A DNA stretch of 64,000 nucleotides from Chiridota heheva (lineage: Eukaryota > Echinodermata > Holothuroidea > Apodida > Chiridotidae): assembly GCA_020152595.1 (NCBI GenBank), contig JAIGNY010004510.1:186001-250000 (forward strand), in the 5' to 3' direction. Positions 1 to 12,632 of this stretch are shown here, in pieces. The first letter of the stretch is position 1; each line of letters opens with the position of its first letter. Position numbers and translations under genes: made by a program. Under the pieces are notes generated by a model, which saw nothing but the letters and a program-made list of their open reading frames with translations, had not been told where the DNA came from and searched no databases.

Positions 1-80
1 TGAATTAACATGAGAGATTAATATCTTTCTGAATTGACATGAGAGATTAATATTTTTCTGAATTGCCATGAGAGATATGA
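1..80. repeat. 29 bp tandem repeat, window edge
   Basis: About 2.7 copies of an AT-rich unit containing TGAATTGACATGAGAGATTA. It probably continues to the left. Confidence 0.8.
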
Positions 81-1305
81 AAGCAGCTTTCAAGCTACTT
101 GATCAAGTTGAATTTTACCACATTCTGTGAGTCAAGCAATAACGGCTTAATATCTGCTGAATTATATATGAAATATATTTTAGATTTTGTCATACAGGAA
201 TTGTACTTACATTTTGAGCAATACTTTAAAAAGATTTTCAAACTGCTTTGCAATTTACATATTCATATTTGCTGATATAGACAAAATTACCCTTATTTCG
301 TTTACATGCTTTGCCATAGAATAATAACATAAATGTAAATCCAATCACTGTAATTGAGAAATACAAACTTTGTGCAATGGAATTGAGTAAGAAACACTTT
401 TAAAACACAAAATAAAACCTTTTTATGAAGCACCTACTCGCAGCCTTCAATAGAGGACACATTCCCTCCATCTACCCTACACTCGCTAGCTTCATTGATA
501 TTTTAACACCAAGGTATTTTTACCCACAGCAGAACAAATCTATTTCATGTACCTTCTCGCATTCTATAGAATGTCTACTTCTAACTATACCACTCTGATC
601 TTGACAGATTTCATTGGAATATCTACCTGATACCTATTCACATTTATATAAATATCTCTCCACATTCCATAAAATATCTATCTGTATAAAAAATCTATTC
701 CAAATTCCAAAATAATTAATCATATCTTTCAAATATAGTAATATCTTTATACACACACACAGCTAATGCCATACAAGACTGGAATATTTGTACTATGCTA
801 TATTTGTAGCTATTACTGCATATCACCGCACAATAAATATAGAAATTCTACCACATACTCGGTTAAATGCATTCTATATATACTATTATGGAACACCCTC
901 AAGATTTAATTGTCAGATATTCAGCAAGCTAATGCACAGCACTTGGGTTTATAAAGCACATCTTAAAATATATTCTTATGTACAATCTTTGTATCAATTT
1001 GTTATAAATGAATTTAATATTTCATGACCCTTAGAAGCCATCATTATTTCATAGTATTTTGTGTGACCTTCCAAAAGACCAAGTATGATTAAACATGATA
1101 TATCTATACTATTTCTTTCAATGAAAATTTATTATCGTTATTCAATTCTAAATATACAACCTTTAAAGATTTGTTGCCCTCTTTCCACTAAGTCATGAAA
1201 TATAAATTAATTCAAGATCATCTAAGTTTGTTTTTCGCAATGTGATTAGACTAGATACACCCCTTATTTGCATTGTACATTATCCTGTGAGCATGAACCT
1301 ATCAT
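81..1305. other. AT-rich DNA, nothing recognised
   Basis: No coding signature, tandem repeat or terminal-repeat element was seen. The 79-codon open frame at 788-1027 has ordinary AT-rich composition and no family resemblance. Confidence 0.6.
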
Positions 1306-1307
1306 AC

Positions 1308-1471
1308 TCTACTGTTCCCTATGAAAGTTACTTACGTCATTTACCTTTAGTGGTTAATTCTGTTATTTAATTTCCATACTGTTCCCTAGTAAAGTTACGT
1401 ATATCATTTAACTTTGGTGGTTAATTCTGTTATTTATTTTCCGTAATGTTTCCCAGGGAAGATACTTATAT
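1308..1471. repeat. 67 bp minisatellite, left part (split by composite element 1)
   Basis: About 2.4 copies of a unit carrying CTGTTCCCTAGGGAAGTTAC and GGTTAATTCTGTTATTTA. The unit is interrupted at 1471 and resumes at 4880. Confidence 0.85.
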
Positions 1472-1735
1472 TTACCCCGCTAAGCATAGCGGGGATATTT
1501 ACAATTATATTTACCTTCCATGCTATAAATATGCAATCTGGTCCATGACCCAATTCTAACACATCTCTATACGACCTTAAAAACATAGTAACCAGCCCAG
1601 CCCTGACCTCCATAATACCTCTAATAACCCTCATTTAACATTCAACAGAGGCATGGACGAGAGGGGAGGCGGCCCGGGATGCATGGAAGCTAAGTATAAC
1701 TCTTGTAAATATCCCCGCTACGCTTAACGGGGTAA
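1472..1735. mobile_element. 264 bp MITE-like unit at left end of element 1
   Basis: Its ends are TTACCCCGCTAAGC and GCTTAACGGGGTAA, flanked by AT on both sides. A near-terminal palindrome (CCCCGCTAAGCATAGCGGGG) follows the left tip. Inverted copies of CCTTCCATGC lie inside. It abuts TTACTTCAAG, the terminus of the larger element, with only AT between them. The same arrangement is seen at 6067-6330. Confidence 0.75.
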
Positions 1736-4700
1736 ATTTACTTCAAGTTATACCTTACCTTCCATGCTATAAATATGCAATCAGATTGCAACCGAGGATC
1801 GGAAAGAAGGGAGTTCAAGCCATAGCTCAATTTTCAAAAGGCTGGTCCTAAAACTCACACTAGCTTCATCCTACTTAAAGGATTAGAATCCGTATCCTCT
1901 CAAGGATAAAAAACCTCTGAATAGGAGTTTACTAAAAAGAAGTAAACCACTCCTACTTACAGTCAAACCAAACATGTCACTACCCGTTAACAGTAACTGA
2001 AGCAAACGTTCCAGGAATCCGAGTAAGAAAATCGGAAAACCTGCCAATTGAAAGAGCATTTGGACACGATAGTAACATCATAACAGTGTCTAAAATAACG
2101 CAACAAAACTCACTGACTTCGTCCATGAAACGGAACCGGCTTGTAAAACACGACTGGCAATGAAACGTGTGGGAGCTAAAACGAATTGAAGAATTCCTGG
2201 ACTGGGTTAAAACATTTTTTGTCAGTGCGCAACTTCGCAAGAGCAAAAGTTAGCAGGGTAACACGAACTTCGTAAAGTAAGTCCAGCAAAAAAACAAGGG
2301 AATAAAAGTGACATGCATTTAAGCAAACAGCGGCACGAAATATCCCTTCGAAAGAAGCCATGCCTTAAACCTGAGTGCATACCCTGGTTGTTCCATGAAC
2401 AGTGCCGACTATTTGAAGAGATTACTTATGGACAATCCATCAAAGGAAAGTGTGGTCACGACGCAGTACGATGAGATCTCCGTAACAGAAAGACGTACGT
2501 AACTGCAATGCCTAAACTCTGCTGCGCACTAATAAAAGCAACTCCAAAGACGCCAGACGGGGCACCATACCCCTTTCTCTAGTAAGTCCAGTGGCCACGA
2601 GTCAGTGATCATCGACTTAACTGGGAAGCCTCAGTGGATGGCTGCAACAGCTATCCTGGAGCCCGTGACTGAAAGCCAAACAAAGTGCCCTGGGACTGTG
2701 GTGCAGTTTTCCGGAGCATGGGAAAGAGACAAAAGTCGTCCCTGACCAGAAACTCGTACGGAAAGCCTGCAAAACAGCTGAGGTAACTGCAGATGGCCAG
2801 ACCAAGTGGGCGCTACCGGTCGTACATCACCTTGCTTAGTACCCTCGGTACCAATGTGAAAGGCGGAAAAAGTAACTCCTTTGAAAATGAATGTGTTGAC
2901 TCCAAACACGTGGGTCAGGAGGAAGGACACAGAGAATCGATAGCTTGCGATCATCCATGGACGCGGACTGACCTATGTCCGAGACTGAAAAAGCCAGATC
3001 GCTCTGGTCACCTAAGGGAAGCATGCCCAACCTGTGGGAGTCCCACTGAGACGAGACGAAGCTCCGAGATCATTTTCTTTTAGGCCAAGAGGTGAGCTGC
3101 CCAAAGGCTGACATAGTTCGTACTGCGCCGAGAGGAGAGAAAGGATTTCAGAAACTCTTGGACTCTGCTCCTCTCTGTCCGAATAAGAGAGACCAACACA
3201 GAGGTGTAAGGTCGGCGCGTATCCGAACTGCTTTGCTCAGCACTAGCGGTAAAAATGCCTGGCATACTGCCTGTGAAAAAGGCCAAGTACCTGTCCAAGT
3301 TCCTGTCATTGGGAACACATGGGGTGTGCTCCCTACCCCGTCCAAGACGCATCCGTCACCACTGATGGTGAAGGTCTGACAGGTGAAAACTTCACTCCGC
3401 ACGACTGGTAGGAGTGTCGCACCACCCCTAAACATGGGTGGTCACCGTCTGAAGGTGTAAAGCAAGGATACTAAGGTATCCTGAGAGGGACTGCCGAAGG
3501 TCTAGCAGAAGGGGGCGTAGGTTTCACGTGTGAACTTTGCACATGGGGACTATGTACACCAGGCTGGCGAAGTGGACTATGCACCTCAGCTAGTTGTTCG
3601 CATGTTCGCAGTGAGGTGAAGAAAGCGCTATCGCCTTCACGGCTAGAACTGTCTCTTCTGGAGTCATAAATGGCGTTGTGTAAGGTCCAGGATGGCCAAG
3701 ACCTTCCTTAGCCTGAGGGTAGATTTCAATGATGTCTTCCCCATGACTTGCAAAGTCTGGGAGTGTCGAAAGTACATACTGGTCGCTGATGGCCAGTGGT
3801 GCGTGGAAGGCAGTAGCCTCTCCTCCACGGCTGTGTAATCCAAGACGGAAGCTTGGATAATAAGGAGTCCATAAAGGAAGTAAACAATCTTCCATGGATC
3901 AACACTATTACTCTTCCTGTGTCCATACCTGGTCTCAGGTGGAAAGGGAGGAAGTGAGAAGTAAAGGGAAGAATGGAAACTGTCCTCTCTATAAGTGTTT
4001 CCTGCTTCTTTCTCAATCCCTACTCTGGGACCTGCTCCATTGTGGATAGGACTGAGGGGGGGGGGGGAAGTGAGCGAAAAGCCGAACATCGGCGAAACAC
4101 AGGGAGAAGTGTTGTTGAGGGGGAAGAATCATTCAGGTCGTTAGCAAGAATAAATAGGCTCTCTTGTACTAACTGTAGCTCCTTGGAGCTGAGAGAAGCC
4201 AACTCCCTGTTTACCTTGTGGATACTACGACCTCCTGCGCATGTGCCAACATCGAAATGAGAAGTTGGCCTAATGCATAGAAGAACCTGTCCTGAAGATA
4301 TCCTAACATGTTAATACAATGCATAGTATAATGCTAGGCTATCCTCGTGGTAGAGCGGGGCCTAGGGTGAAAAACACTCAAACCCAAGGGAAAGGGGTCC
4401 TCTAAACAGGCACACTAGGTGCTCTAGGGACTAAAACGCCTGCCTCGAAAGTGGGACTCGAACTAGCCACCCGCTTTGTACAAATGGAAGTAAAAACACC
4501 CTAACTTAAGTGTAAGCCTTATGGGAAAATTCTGCGAGTCGGATCGAAGAATTTCCGAGTCCTGTGGCTACCTTGTCTTACCTCAGAAAACTACTAAAGG
4601 TAAACAGCAAGGTAAAACTGTATAAAAACCTGTGCGGTGGAGCTGCAGAAGACAAAATTGTTAGAAAAGGGTGAAAATTTTAGCACAAATTTTCAGACCA

Positions 4701-4879
4701 GTTCCAGCGATGTTGTGATAACAACACGCTGAAAAGAAGTGAGGGTTATTAGAGGTAAAATGGAGGTCAGGGCTGGGCTGGTTACTACATTTCCAAGGTC
4801 GGTTAGAGGTGCATTAGAATCAGGTCATGGACCAGGTTGCATATTTATAGCATAGAAGGTAAGGTATAACTTGAAGCAA
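1472..4879. mobile_element. Composite terminal-inverted-repeat element 1 (3.4 kb, no coding capacity seen)
   Basis: It runs from TTACCCCGCTAAGC to a right end ending GAAGCAA. The sequence at 4690-4879 is an inverted copy of the left subterminal block (CCTTCCATGCTATAAATATG and TGGTC...TGACC). It is flanked by AT on both sides, and removing the element plus one AT restores the 67 bp minisatellite unit with one mismatch. The interior (1780-3450) is homologous to 6380-8070 of element 2, while 3560-4690 is private. Open frames inside are short and mutually overlapping, with no transposase motif, so this looks non-autonomous. A 2 bp AT duplication is known for ISL2EU-type elements, but I cannot assign the superfamily. 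Confidence 0.75.
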
Positions 4880-5397
4880 ATAATTTAACTTTGGTGGTTA
4901 ATTTTGTTATTTATTTTCCGTAATGTTCCCTAGGGAAGTTACTTATATCATTTAAGTTTGGTAGTTAAATCTGTTATTTAATTTCCGTACTGTTCCCTAG
5001 TGAAGTTACTTATATCATTTAACCTTGGTGGTTAATTTTGTTATCTATTTACCGTAATGTTTCCTAGGGAAGATACTTATATCATTAAATTTGGTGGTAA
5101 AATCTGTTATCTATTTACCATAATGTTCCCTAGGGAAGATACTTATATCATTTAAATTTGGTAGTTAAATCTGTTATTTATTTTCCGTACTGTTCCCTAG
5201 TGAAGTTACTTATATCATTTAACTTTAGTGGTTAATTCTGTTATTTATTTTCCATAATGTTCCCTAGGGAAGTTACTTATATCATTTAACTTTAGTGGTT
5301 AATTCTGTTATTTATTTTCTGTAATGTTCCCTAGGGAAGTTACTGATATCATTTAACTTTGGTGATTTATTCTCTTATCTATTTTCCGTGGCAAACA
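4880..5397. repeat. 67 bp minisatellite, right part
   Basis: About 7-8 copies of the same unit as 1308-1471. Copies vary at CCCTAGGGAAG versus CCCTAGTGAAG. Confidence 0.88.
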
Positions 5398-5857
5398 CAC
5401 ACCAGGGAAAGCTGCGTCATCCATGAACCTTTGATTCATATGACACTGATGGATATCACTGAGATAATTACACACAAGGAACTCTGTGTCTGAAGCCCCA
5501 CCTCAAAAAAGGACATTTCAAAAGTTTTACACCAAATAGAATGTACCCAAACCTAACACAGGCCAACTTTCCAAAATCAAACCTTACTTAAAAAACCGAC
5601 TGCAATGTGCAGATTGACCTTTGTGTAGATTGGTCCTTGAAAAGAATCCTGGTCTTGAAAACAGGTGACATCATTCAAACTCAGCAGAGAGACAAACATA
5701 CGTAGGTCGGAGCAGATTCCGCTGTGCTGCCTTTCTCATGTGACATCATATAAGAGTTTTCGATTTGACCCAGGTGGGCTACTGCTGATTGGTCCAAGTG
5801 GTAGAGTTCTATTTCTGTAATGAAAATGAAAATAGCCGTTAAGAGACAATATTACAG
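5398..5857. other. Non-repetitive spacer, nothing recognised
   Basis: No coding region, TIR or tandem unit was seen here. Confidence 0.5.
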
Positions 5858-6066
5858 TTGAATCATTAAATTGATTGACTGATGCAAATAATCATTATAT
5901 TGATTGACTGATGCGATTAATTATTAAATTGACTGACTGATGCGATTAATTATTAAATTGATTGACTAATGCGATTAATTATTAAATTAATTGTCTGATG
6001 CAATTAATTATTAAATTGACTGACTGATGCGATTAATTATCAAATTGACTGACTGATGCGATTAAT
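5858..6066. repeat. 29 bp minisatellite, left part (split by composite element 2)
   Basis: About 7 copies of ATTGACTGATGCGATTAATT plus nine further bases. It stops at GCGATTAAT, where element 2 begins, and resumes at 12633. Confidence 0.88.
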
Positions 6067-6330
6067 TTACCCCGCTAAGCGTAGTGGGGATACTTACGAG
6101 AGTTATACTTACCTTCCATGCTATAAATATGCAATCTGGTCACATGACCTGATTCTAACGCACTTCTAACCGACCATAAAAACGTAGTTGCCAGCCAGCC
6201 CTGACCTACTTTTAGCTCTACTAACCCTCACTTAACATTCCACCAAAGCCTGAACGAGAGGGAAGGCGGGCGGGATGCATGGAAGGTAAGTATAACTCTT
6301 GTATATATCCCGCTACGCTTAATGGGGTAA
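6067..6330. mobile_element. 264 bp MITE-like unit at left end of element 2
   Basis: The same length and architecture as 1472-1735: TTACCCCGCTAAGC on the left, GCTTAATGGGGTAA on the right, then AT and the larger element's terminus (TTATTTCAAG). Confidence 0.75.
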
Positions 6331-8079
6331 ATTTATTTCAAGTTGTACCTTACCTTCCATGCTATAAATATGCAATCAGATTGCAACCGAGGATAGGAAG
6401 GAAGGGAGTTCAGGTCGCAGCACAATTTTCTAAAGGCTGGTACTAAAACTCTCACTAATCTAATCCTGCTTAAAGGATGAAATTCCTTTTCCTCTTAAGA
6501 ATGAAAGACCACAGAGTGGGAAGTACTAAAACATAGTAAACCACCCCTACTTACAGTCAAACTGAACAAGGCACTATTCGTTAACAGTAACTGAGGCAAA
6601 CATCGCATGAACCTGAGTTGGAAACTCAGAAATCCATGCCAACTGGAAGAGCGTTTGGACACAATATGAATATCATAATAGTGTCTACAAAAACGCCACA
6701 AAACGCACTGGGTTTGTCTATGAGACAGAACCGGCTAGTAAAATACGATTGGGAACAAAGCGTGTACTAGCTAAAACGAAATGAAGAAATCACAGACCGG
6801 AGAAAAATTCGTTAGCGCATAACTGCTTAGGAGCAAAAGTTAGCAGGGTAACACCAACTTCGCAAAGTAAGTCAGACAAAAACAAGGGAAAAAACCGCGA
6901 TAAGCATTTTCCCGAATGGCTGCACGAAAAATCCAGTGAAAGGGGCCATGCTTAAACCTGAATTCATACCTCGGCCGTTCCATGAACAGTGTCGACTACT
7001 TTAAAAGACAGCTACTGGACGATCCTTCGGAGGAAAATGTCTCATGACACAGAACGATGAGATCTCCTGAAACTTCCCAGTGGTCACGAGTCAAAGACCG
7101 TAGACCCAACTGGAAAACCTTGGTGGATGGCTGCAAGCTATCCCAAAGCCCGTGACTGAACCAAGTCTGAGAGAGGGCCCACCTCCAAAACGGGAAAAGG
7201 GGGTGACCAACTCCTCAGAAAGGCCTTGCTATGCCAAGGAGAGGCCACACTGTCAAACAAAGCGCTCTGGGACAGATGCAGTTTGCCGGAGCCCGGGAAA
7301 AAGACAAAAGTCATCCCTGACCCAAGGCTCGTACGGGAAGCCTGCAAGGTCTTGAGCAGCTGAGGGAACAGCAGTTGGCCGGGCAAAGTGGGCGCTATTG
7401 GTTGTATGCCGCCTTGCTTAGCATACTCAGTACTAGCGTGAAAGGCAGAAAACGTAACTCACATAGTGAGTTCTTTTGAAAATAGATGCATCACCCTTAA
7501 ATCCGCGGGTCAGGAAAAAGGACGCAAAGAAAGGATAGCTTGCGATCATCCATGGATGCGGTCAGACCTACGTCTGGGAGACTGAATAAGGTCCTGATCG
7601 CTCTAATCACCTATGGAAAGCACGCCCATCCTGTAGGGGTTCCACTGAAGCGAGATAATTGTGATCGTGTTCTCGTAGTCCGAGGTGAGCGGTTGTAAGG
7701 CTGGCATAGTTCATTCTCACCGTGACGACAGGAAGGATTCCACAAACTCTTGGAGTCTGTTCCTATCTGTCTGAAAAGGAGACCACAACAGTGGTGTAAA
7801 GTCGGTGCGAATCTGAACTGCCTTGCTCAGCACTAGAGGTAAAAGGAGAAAAATACCCGGCATTCTGCCTGTGAAAAAGGCCAAGTACCGATCCAAGTTT
7901 CTGTCATAAGGGGTCACATGAAATGTGCCCCTACCTCAATCAAGATGCATCCGTCGGCACTGACGGTGAAAGTCCGACGGGTGGAAACTTCGTTCCTCAC
8001 AACAGGTGGGAGCGTGTGCACCACCACCAAGAGGGTGGCCACCGACTAAACGTGTAAAGCGGAGGTACTGAATGAGACC

Positions 8080-11000
8080 ATCTTCGGTCCAAATAAGACT
8101 GCTGACCCTGAGCAAAGTTTGTTTAAACCTAATTAAACTAAACCAATGGTTAGCGAATTAAAAGGCAGGCCGTTTATATAAAACATATACAAAAAGGGCT
8201 GCAAACCGTGTAAGGCTATGTAGCTGTGAGACGGTTTTGGGTCATAAGACTGCGGAGCCGTAAGACATTGTCTACAGCTCCGAAGCGGTGTCTGAAAACT
8301 GTAGCAGTTGCAGAACCGCATAGCTCTAGGCTACTTCTATCAACAACGAAAGTTGTCTATAAAGTTGATTGAAAAAGGTTTTAATGTACGACGTATAGTA
8401 ACAACCTTGGAACTGCCGAGCCGATGGCTACGGATGTGGAGAAAAGTAATACCGTATGTCTGTGCGGGTAGTTACCTAACAGGCCGTAAAGCCGCAAGTC
8501 GCGTTGAACTGCTTTAAGGTGTGAAAGTATAAAATGAACTATATGTGCCATTGTTTTTAATAGCTACCCCGATCGTGAGGTTGTCTATCAGAAGGCCACC
8601 TATGTCAAGAAAAGTATCCTTCATGGAGTTAATTTTGACAGGGGGTGTAACGTACTACGTCAACTGTATGAGTCGTTAACCCCAGCACTGGGGTAGAAAT
8701 CACGAAAGAGTTGACGTCCTGTGTATACTACATGTGCCGTTAATTCCGTTAAACACCCTTCACCACAGAGCTGAGAACCACGTGGCTACTGGGGGGACTA
8801 ACGCCGTACTCAGTACGCATCCCCGTTAAGTAGTACAGAGCCGTTATGGATCTGCAAAGGCGTCAACATGACAAGTAAACTCCACTAGTCGTCCGCCAAG
8901 TTTGCCTTTGTTCACCACGGAGCAATAAAGCTAGTGGCTACGCGAGGGGGACAACTGGTACTGGTACGTGTTTCTAATGTAATAGCTATCAGTACAAAAG
9001 AACCGACTGGGTCTACGATAGCGTTAACGTACTGTTACATGAGTCGTTACCTCAGTATACTTCTATTCACTACGGGGTCACTGAGTAAGTGGCTACGCGT
9101 GAGGGAGTAAAGTCATACTCAGTACGCGTTCCTGTTGGAATAGCTAAAAATATACTGGAGCCGTAGGGAATACGGAGGAGTTCACGTGCTACGCAAGCTA
9201 TATGAGCCGTAAACTCTGTTTGTTTCACTACGGAGCTAGGAAACTGGTGGCTGCGTGGGGAAGAGGGGACTATCGTTGTACTCAGCCAGGTCCCGGTAAG
9301 TATAACGGTCGCGGGACTCTGTAGCTCATGGCTAGTGGTTGCTTACCACGCAGTTGCGCTGCTGGTGTATGCCGTTAACTCTGTTTGTATCTGTTCACTA
9401 CGGAGCAGCGTAGCTGGTGTCTAAATGTGGGGGACTGCCATCGAATCCCAAATGCGTTCCGGTAAGAATGACGACCGCGGAACTCTGAAGCACACGGCTA
9501 TTGGTCGCATTATCCCAAAGTTCTGTTTATCGTACATTGTACGTTATCCCGTGTAGGTCCTGTGGGGCCGTAACGGCCCGTTCACTGGAGTCGTGTAGCT
9601 ATGGAACTGTAAAGCCGTGTCCCGGACTCATGTCTTGGAGCCATAGGAACCAGTACGGAGCCATTCAGAGGGTCTGTAAAGTTGTGGTACTCCCGAATTT
9701 ACCGTACGTTGTATGTAAAACCGCGTTAATGTCTTTATAATATGAGTGGAACGTCACGTTTGACGTGAAAATTATATTCAGTGTAGTTCGAACGGTCATG
9801 GAACTACGTAAGACAGAAAATAGTTCTCGTGATGCTATGCCTCTCGTGGAGATGGTTTTCTTATCACCCGACCACCAAGCTTCGTAACCCTAGGAAGCGC
9901 TTACACGCGACGCATCGCTGGGCATCCTGGGTGCGTATCGCACCAACATACAGGGACTTGTCCTCCGTGTCCATGATACTGGTGAGAATTTTTGCTGAAC
10001 CGTGATATTCAACGCAAAAATCTTACCAAGGTACCTCACACGGACGTGGAACTGCGTAGCTGATGGCTACAGTAACAAGAAGAAAATAGCTCTCGTAATG
10101 CTATACTCCTTGTGAAGATTGTTACTTATCACCTGACCATGTAGCTTCACAGCTAAAGGGACTATTATCGAGTGTGACGTATGTTGTACGTTACCCCGCT
10201 ACAGAACTATGGAGCCGTATGGACCCAAACGCCGGAGCCATATGGAACCAAAAGTTGTTGATTACGAAACAGTACGGGGCCGTCCCATGACCCGTGCAGA
10301 GCCATAAGGCTGTGTTAAGGACCCTTACGGGGCCGTGGAAACAAGCCACATGGAACCGATTACCAGAGCCGTACGGACCCAAATGTTTTCCTCTTCTTTC
10401 TGTGCGGACCCGTACGGAGCTGTCCCATGACCTGTACGGAGCCTCAGGTCTGTGTTACGTAGCTGTATAGAACGGATCACCGAAGCCGTACGGACCCAAA
10501 TGGACCCGTGAAAGTAGTCTAATGGCTCTACAACGAGCCGTAAAAAAGGTTATTAACTTACGTATAACCCCTTAGGCCGCTGCCTCTTGTGGGCCTACCG
10601 GTCCCTTGCGCGGAACCGTGGTCCACAGCGGTGTACACGAGTTTGTTCTTTTCGATATCACCGGAGCATAACTTAAAGAAGTATTACACGCAACGCATCG
10701 CGGGACGTCTAAAGTGCGTAATGCATCGCGGGACGTCTAAGGCGCGTAACGCACCGAAACTCGGGGACCTGTCCTTCATGTCCATGATATAGATGAAAAA
10801 TATTGCGGAACTGTAACGTTCAACGCGGAAAATCTTACTAAGGCAGTTCGCACGGTCGCGGAACTGCGTAGCTAATGGCTACTGAAACAAGAAGAAAATA
10901 GCTCTCGTGATGCTATACTTCTTGTGAAGATTGTCACTTAACATCTGACCACGTAGTTTTGTAGCTAGCGGGTCTATTTCCAAGTTTATCGTACAGTGTA

Positions 11001-12330
11001 CATTATTCGTTACAAAACTCTAGAACCGTACGGACCCGTTCACTGGTTGTATTGCGGAACTGTAATGTTCAACGCGGAAAATCTTACTGAGGCAGTTCAC
11101 ACAGCCGTGAAACTGCGTAGCTAATGGCTGCAGAGACAAGAAGAAAGTAGCTTTCGTGATGCTATACTTCTCGTGAAGATTGTCACTTATTACCTGACCA
11201 CGTAGGCTTCTTAGCTAGCGGGTCTATTTCCAGGTTCACCGTACGGTGTACGTTATCCCATTACAAAACTCTAAAGCAGTACAGACCCGTTCACCTGAGC
11301 CGTTCACCGGAGCCGTATGGTCTAGAGAGGCGTTTGCATGCTATGCATCGCAGGACATCTTGGGTGCGTAACGCACCGACACTCAGGGACCTGTCCTCTG
11401 TGTCCATGATACTAATGAAAATAATTGCGGAACTGTAATGTTTAACGCAGACAATCTTATTAATGGCATTCACACGGCCGTGAAACTGTGTAGCTAATGG
11501 CTACGGGACCAAGAAGAAAATAGCTCTCTTGGTGCTATACTTCTTGCAAAGATTGTCACCTAACCACGTAGCTTCGTAGCTAGTGGGTGTATTTCCGGGT
11601 TAATCGTACGGTGTACATTATCCCGTTACAATACTATGGAGCCGTACGGATCCGATCACCAGAGCCGTGGGCCACGGAGCCATGTGAAACCAACCAGCCA
11701 TCCAACGGACACATAAACACGGGCCGTGGAGCCATCCAATGGACCTGTAAACACGGGCCGTGGAGCCGTCCAATGGCCTCGTACAGACCCATAAACACGG
11801 GCCATGGAGCCGTATGGAACCGTCCAATGGACCAACGGAACCGTAAACACGGACCGTGGAGCCATGAAATCACTTGTGACTCACGTATAACCTCTTTGGG
11901 TGCCCCGTTTACATCGCCCTACCGGTCCCTATCGTGGCACTGTGGACCACAGCGGTATACAAAGGGTTTACTTCACTAAAAATAAGCACCGCTCGCCAAC
12001 TCAGTATTCTATCGAAAAGGGGGGCGCTTCTTTAAAGTGGTTTAAATTCTAAGTGATGTCTTCTTTAGGACGCCACTTAGTTTATCAATATATAGACTCA
12101 GGTAACTTACGTCTGATAGACCGCACCCGTGGCAATCAATATATAGACTCAGGTAACTTACGTCTGATAGACCGCACCTGTGGCACTACTGACTCAGTAA
12201 TCTATCGAGTCAGAGGCAGGGCGTTAATCAGGAAAAAGTTAACACAGTAAACTACAAACACAGGCCTTCCGAACTCAGTAATCTATCGAGAAGGTGGCCG
12301 TAGCGTAAATAGAAAAACTCAGACTAATTG
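8080..12330. repeat. CpG-rich, complex degenerate repeat block inside element 2
   Basis: Three interleaved families are visible. First, about five degenerate 160 bp units at 8650-9480, centred on TTCACTACGGAGC. Second, about five copies at 9790-11650 of a module running through TGCGTAGCTAATGGCTAC, ATAGCTCTCGTGATGCTATA and ACCACGTAGCTTCGTAGCTA. Third, short units built on GGAGCCGTACGGACCC at 10200-10550 and 11640-11870. A fourth module (CGCATCGCGGGACGTCT) recurs near 9915, 10690 and 11345. Many are imperfect palindromes. CpG density is far above the rest of the window. No sensible protein is encoded. Confidence 0.7.
12050..12310. repeat. 50 bp short tandem repeat at end of the CpG-rich block
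   Basis: ATATATAGACTCAGGTAACT plus TACGTCTGATAGACCGCACC occurs twice in tandem. Partial copies around ACTCAGTAATCTATCGAG follow. Confidence 0.7.
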
Positions 12331-12632
12331 ATTTATATTTTTTGAAAAAGAAAGATATACATATATGAATGCATACATATACATATACACCAATACGCCC
12401 CTACGAGTTATGTACCTATGATCTTTTGATCACGCTTATAGAGAGACATAAATTGATAAAAGAAAATTTGACCAGTTCCAGCGATGTGAAAAAGAGTGAG
12501 AGTAGAGGTTATATGGAGGTCAGGGCTGGCTGGTTACTACGTTTTTAAGGTCGGTTAGAAGTACGTTAGAATCAGGTCATGTGACCAGATTGCATATTTA
12601 TAGCATGGAAGGTAAGGTATAACTTGAAGTAA

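Larger units (their letters stand above)
6067..12632. mobile_element. Composite terminal-inverted-repeat element 2 (6.6 kb)
   Basis: The left end is TTACCCCGCTAAGC and the right end is ...CTTGAAGTAA. AT flanks both sides. Deleting 6067-12632 plus one AT gives GCGATTAATCATTCAATTG, an intact copy of the surrounding 29 bp unit. The right end (12480-12632) is an inverted copy of the left subterminal sequence over about 150 bp. The left 2 kb is homologous to element 1. The centre (8080-12330) is a CpG-rich block of degenerate repeats found only here. No transposase-like protein was seen in either strand. Confidence 0.75.

Noticed and set aside
2617-4260. Several 60-140 codon frames inside composite element 1
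   Set aside because: Frames overlap on both strands, share no motif with known transposases, and are not conserved as frames in the homologous part of element 2.
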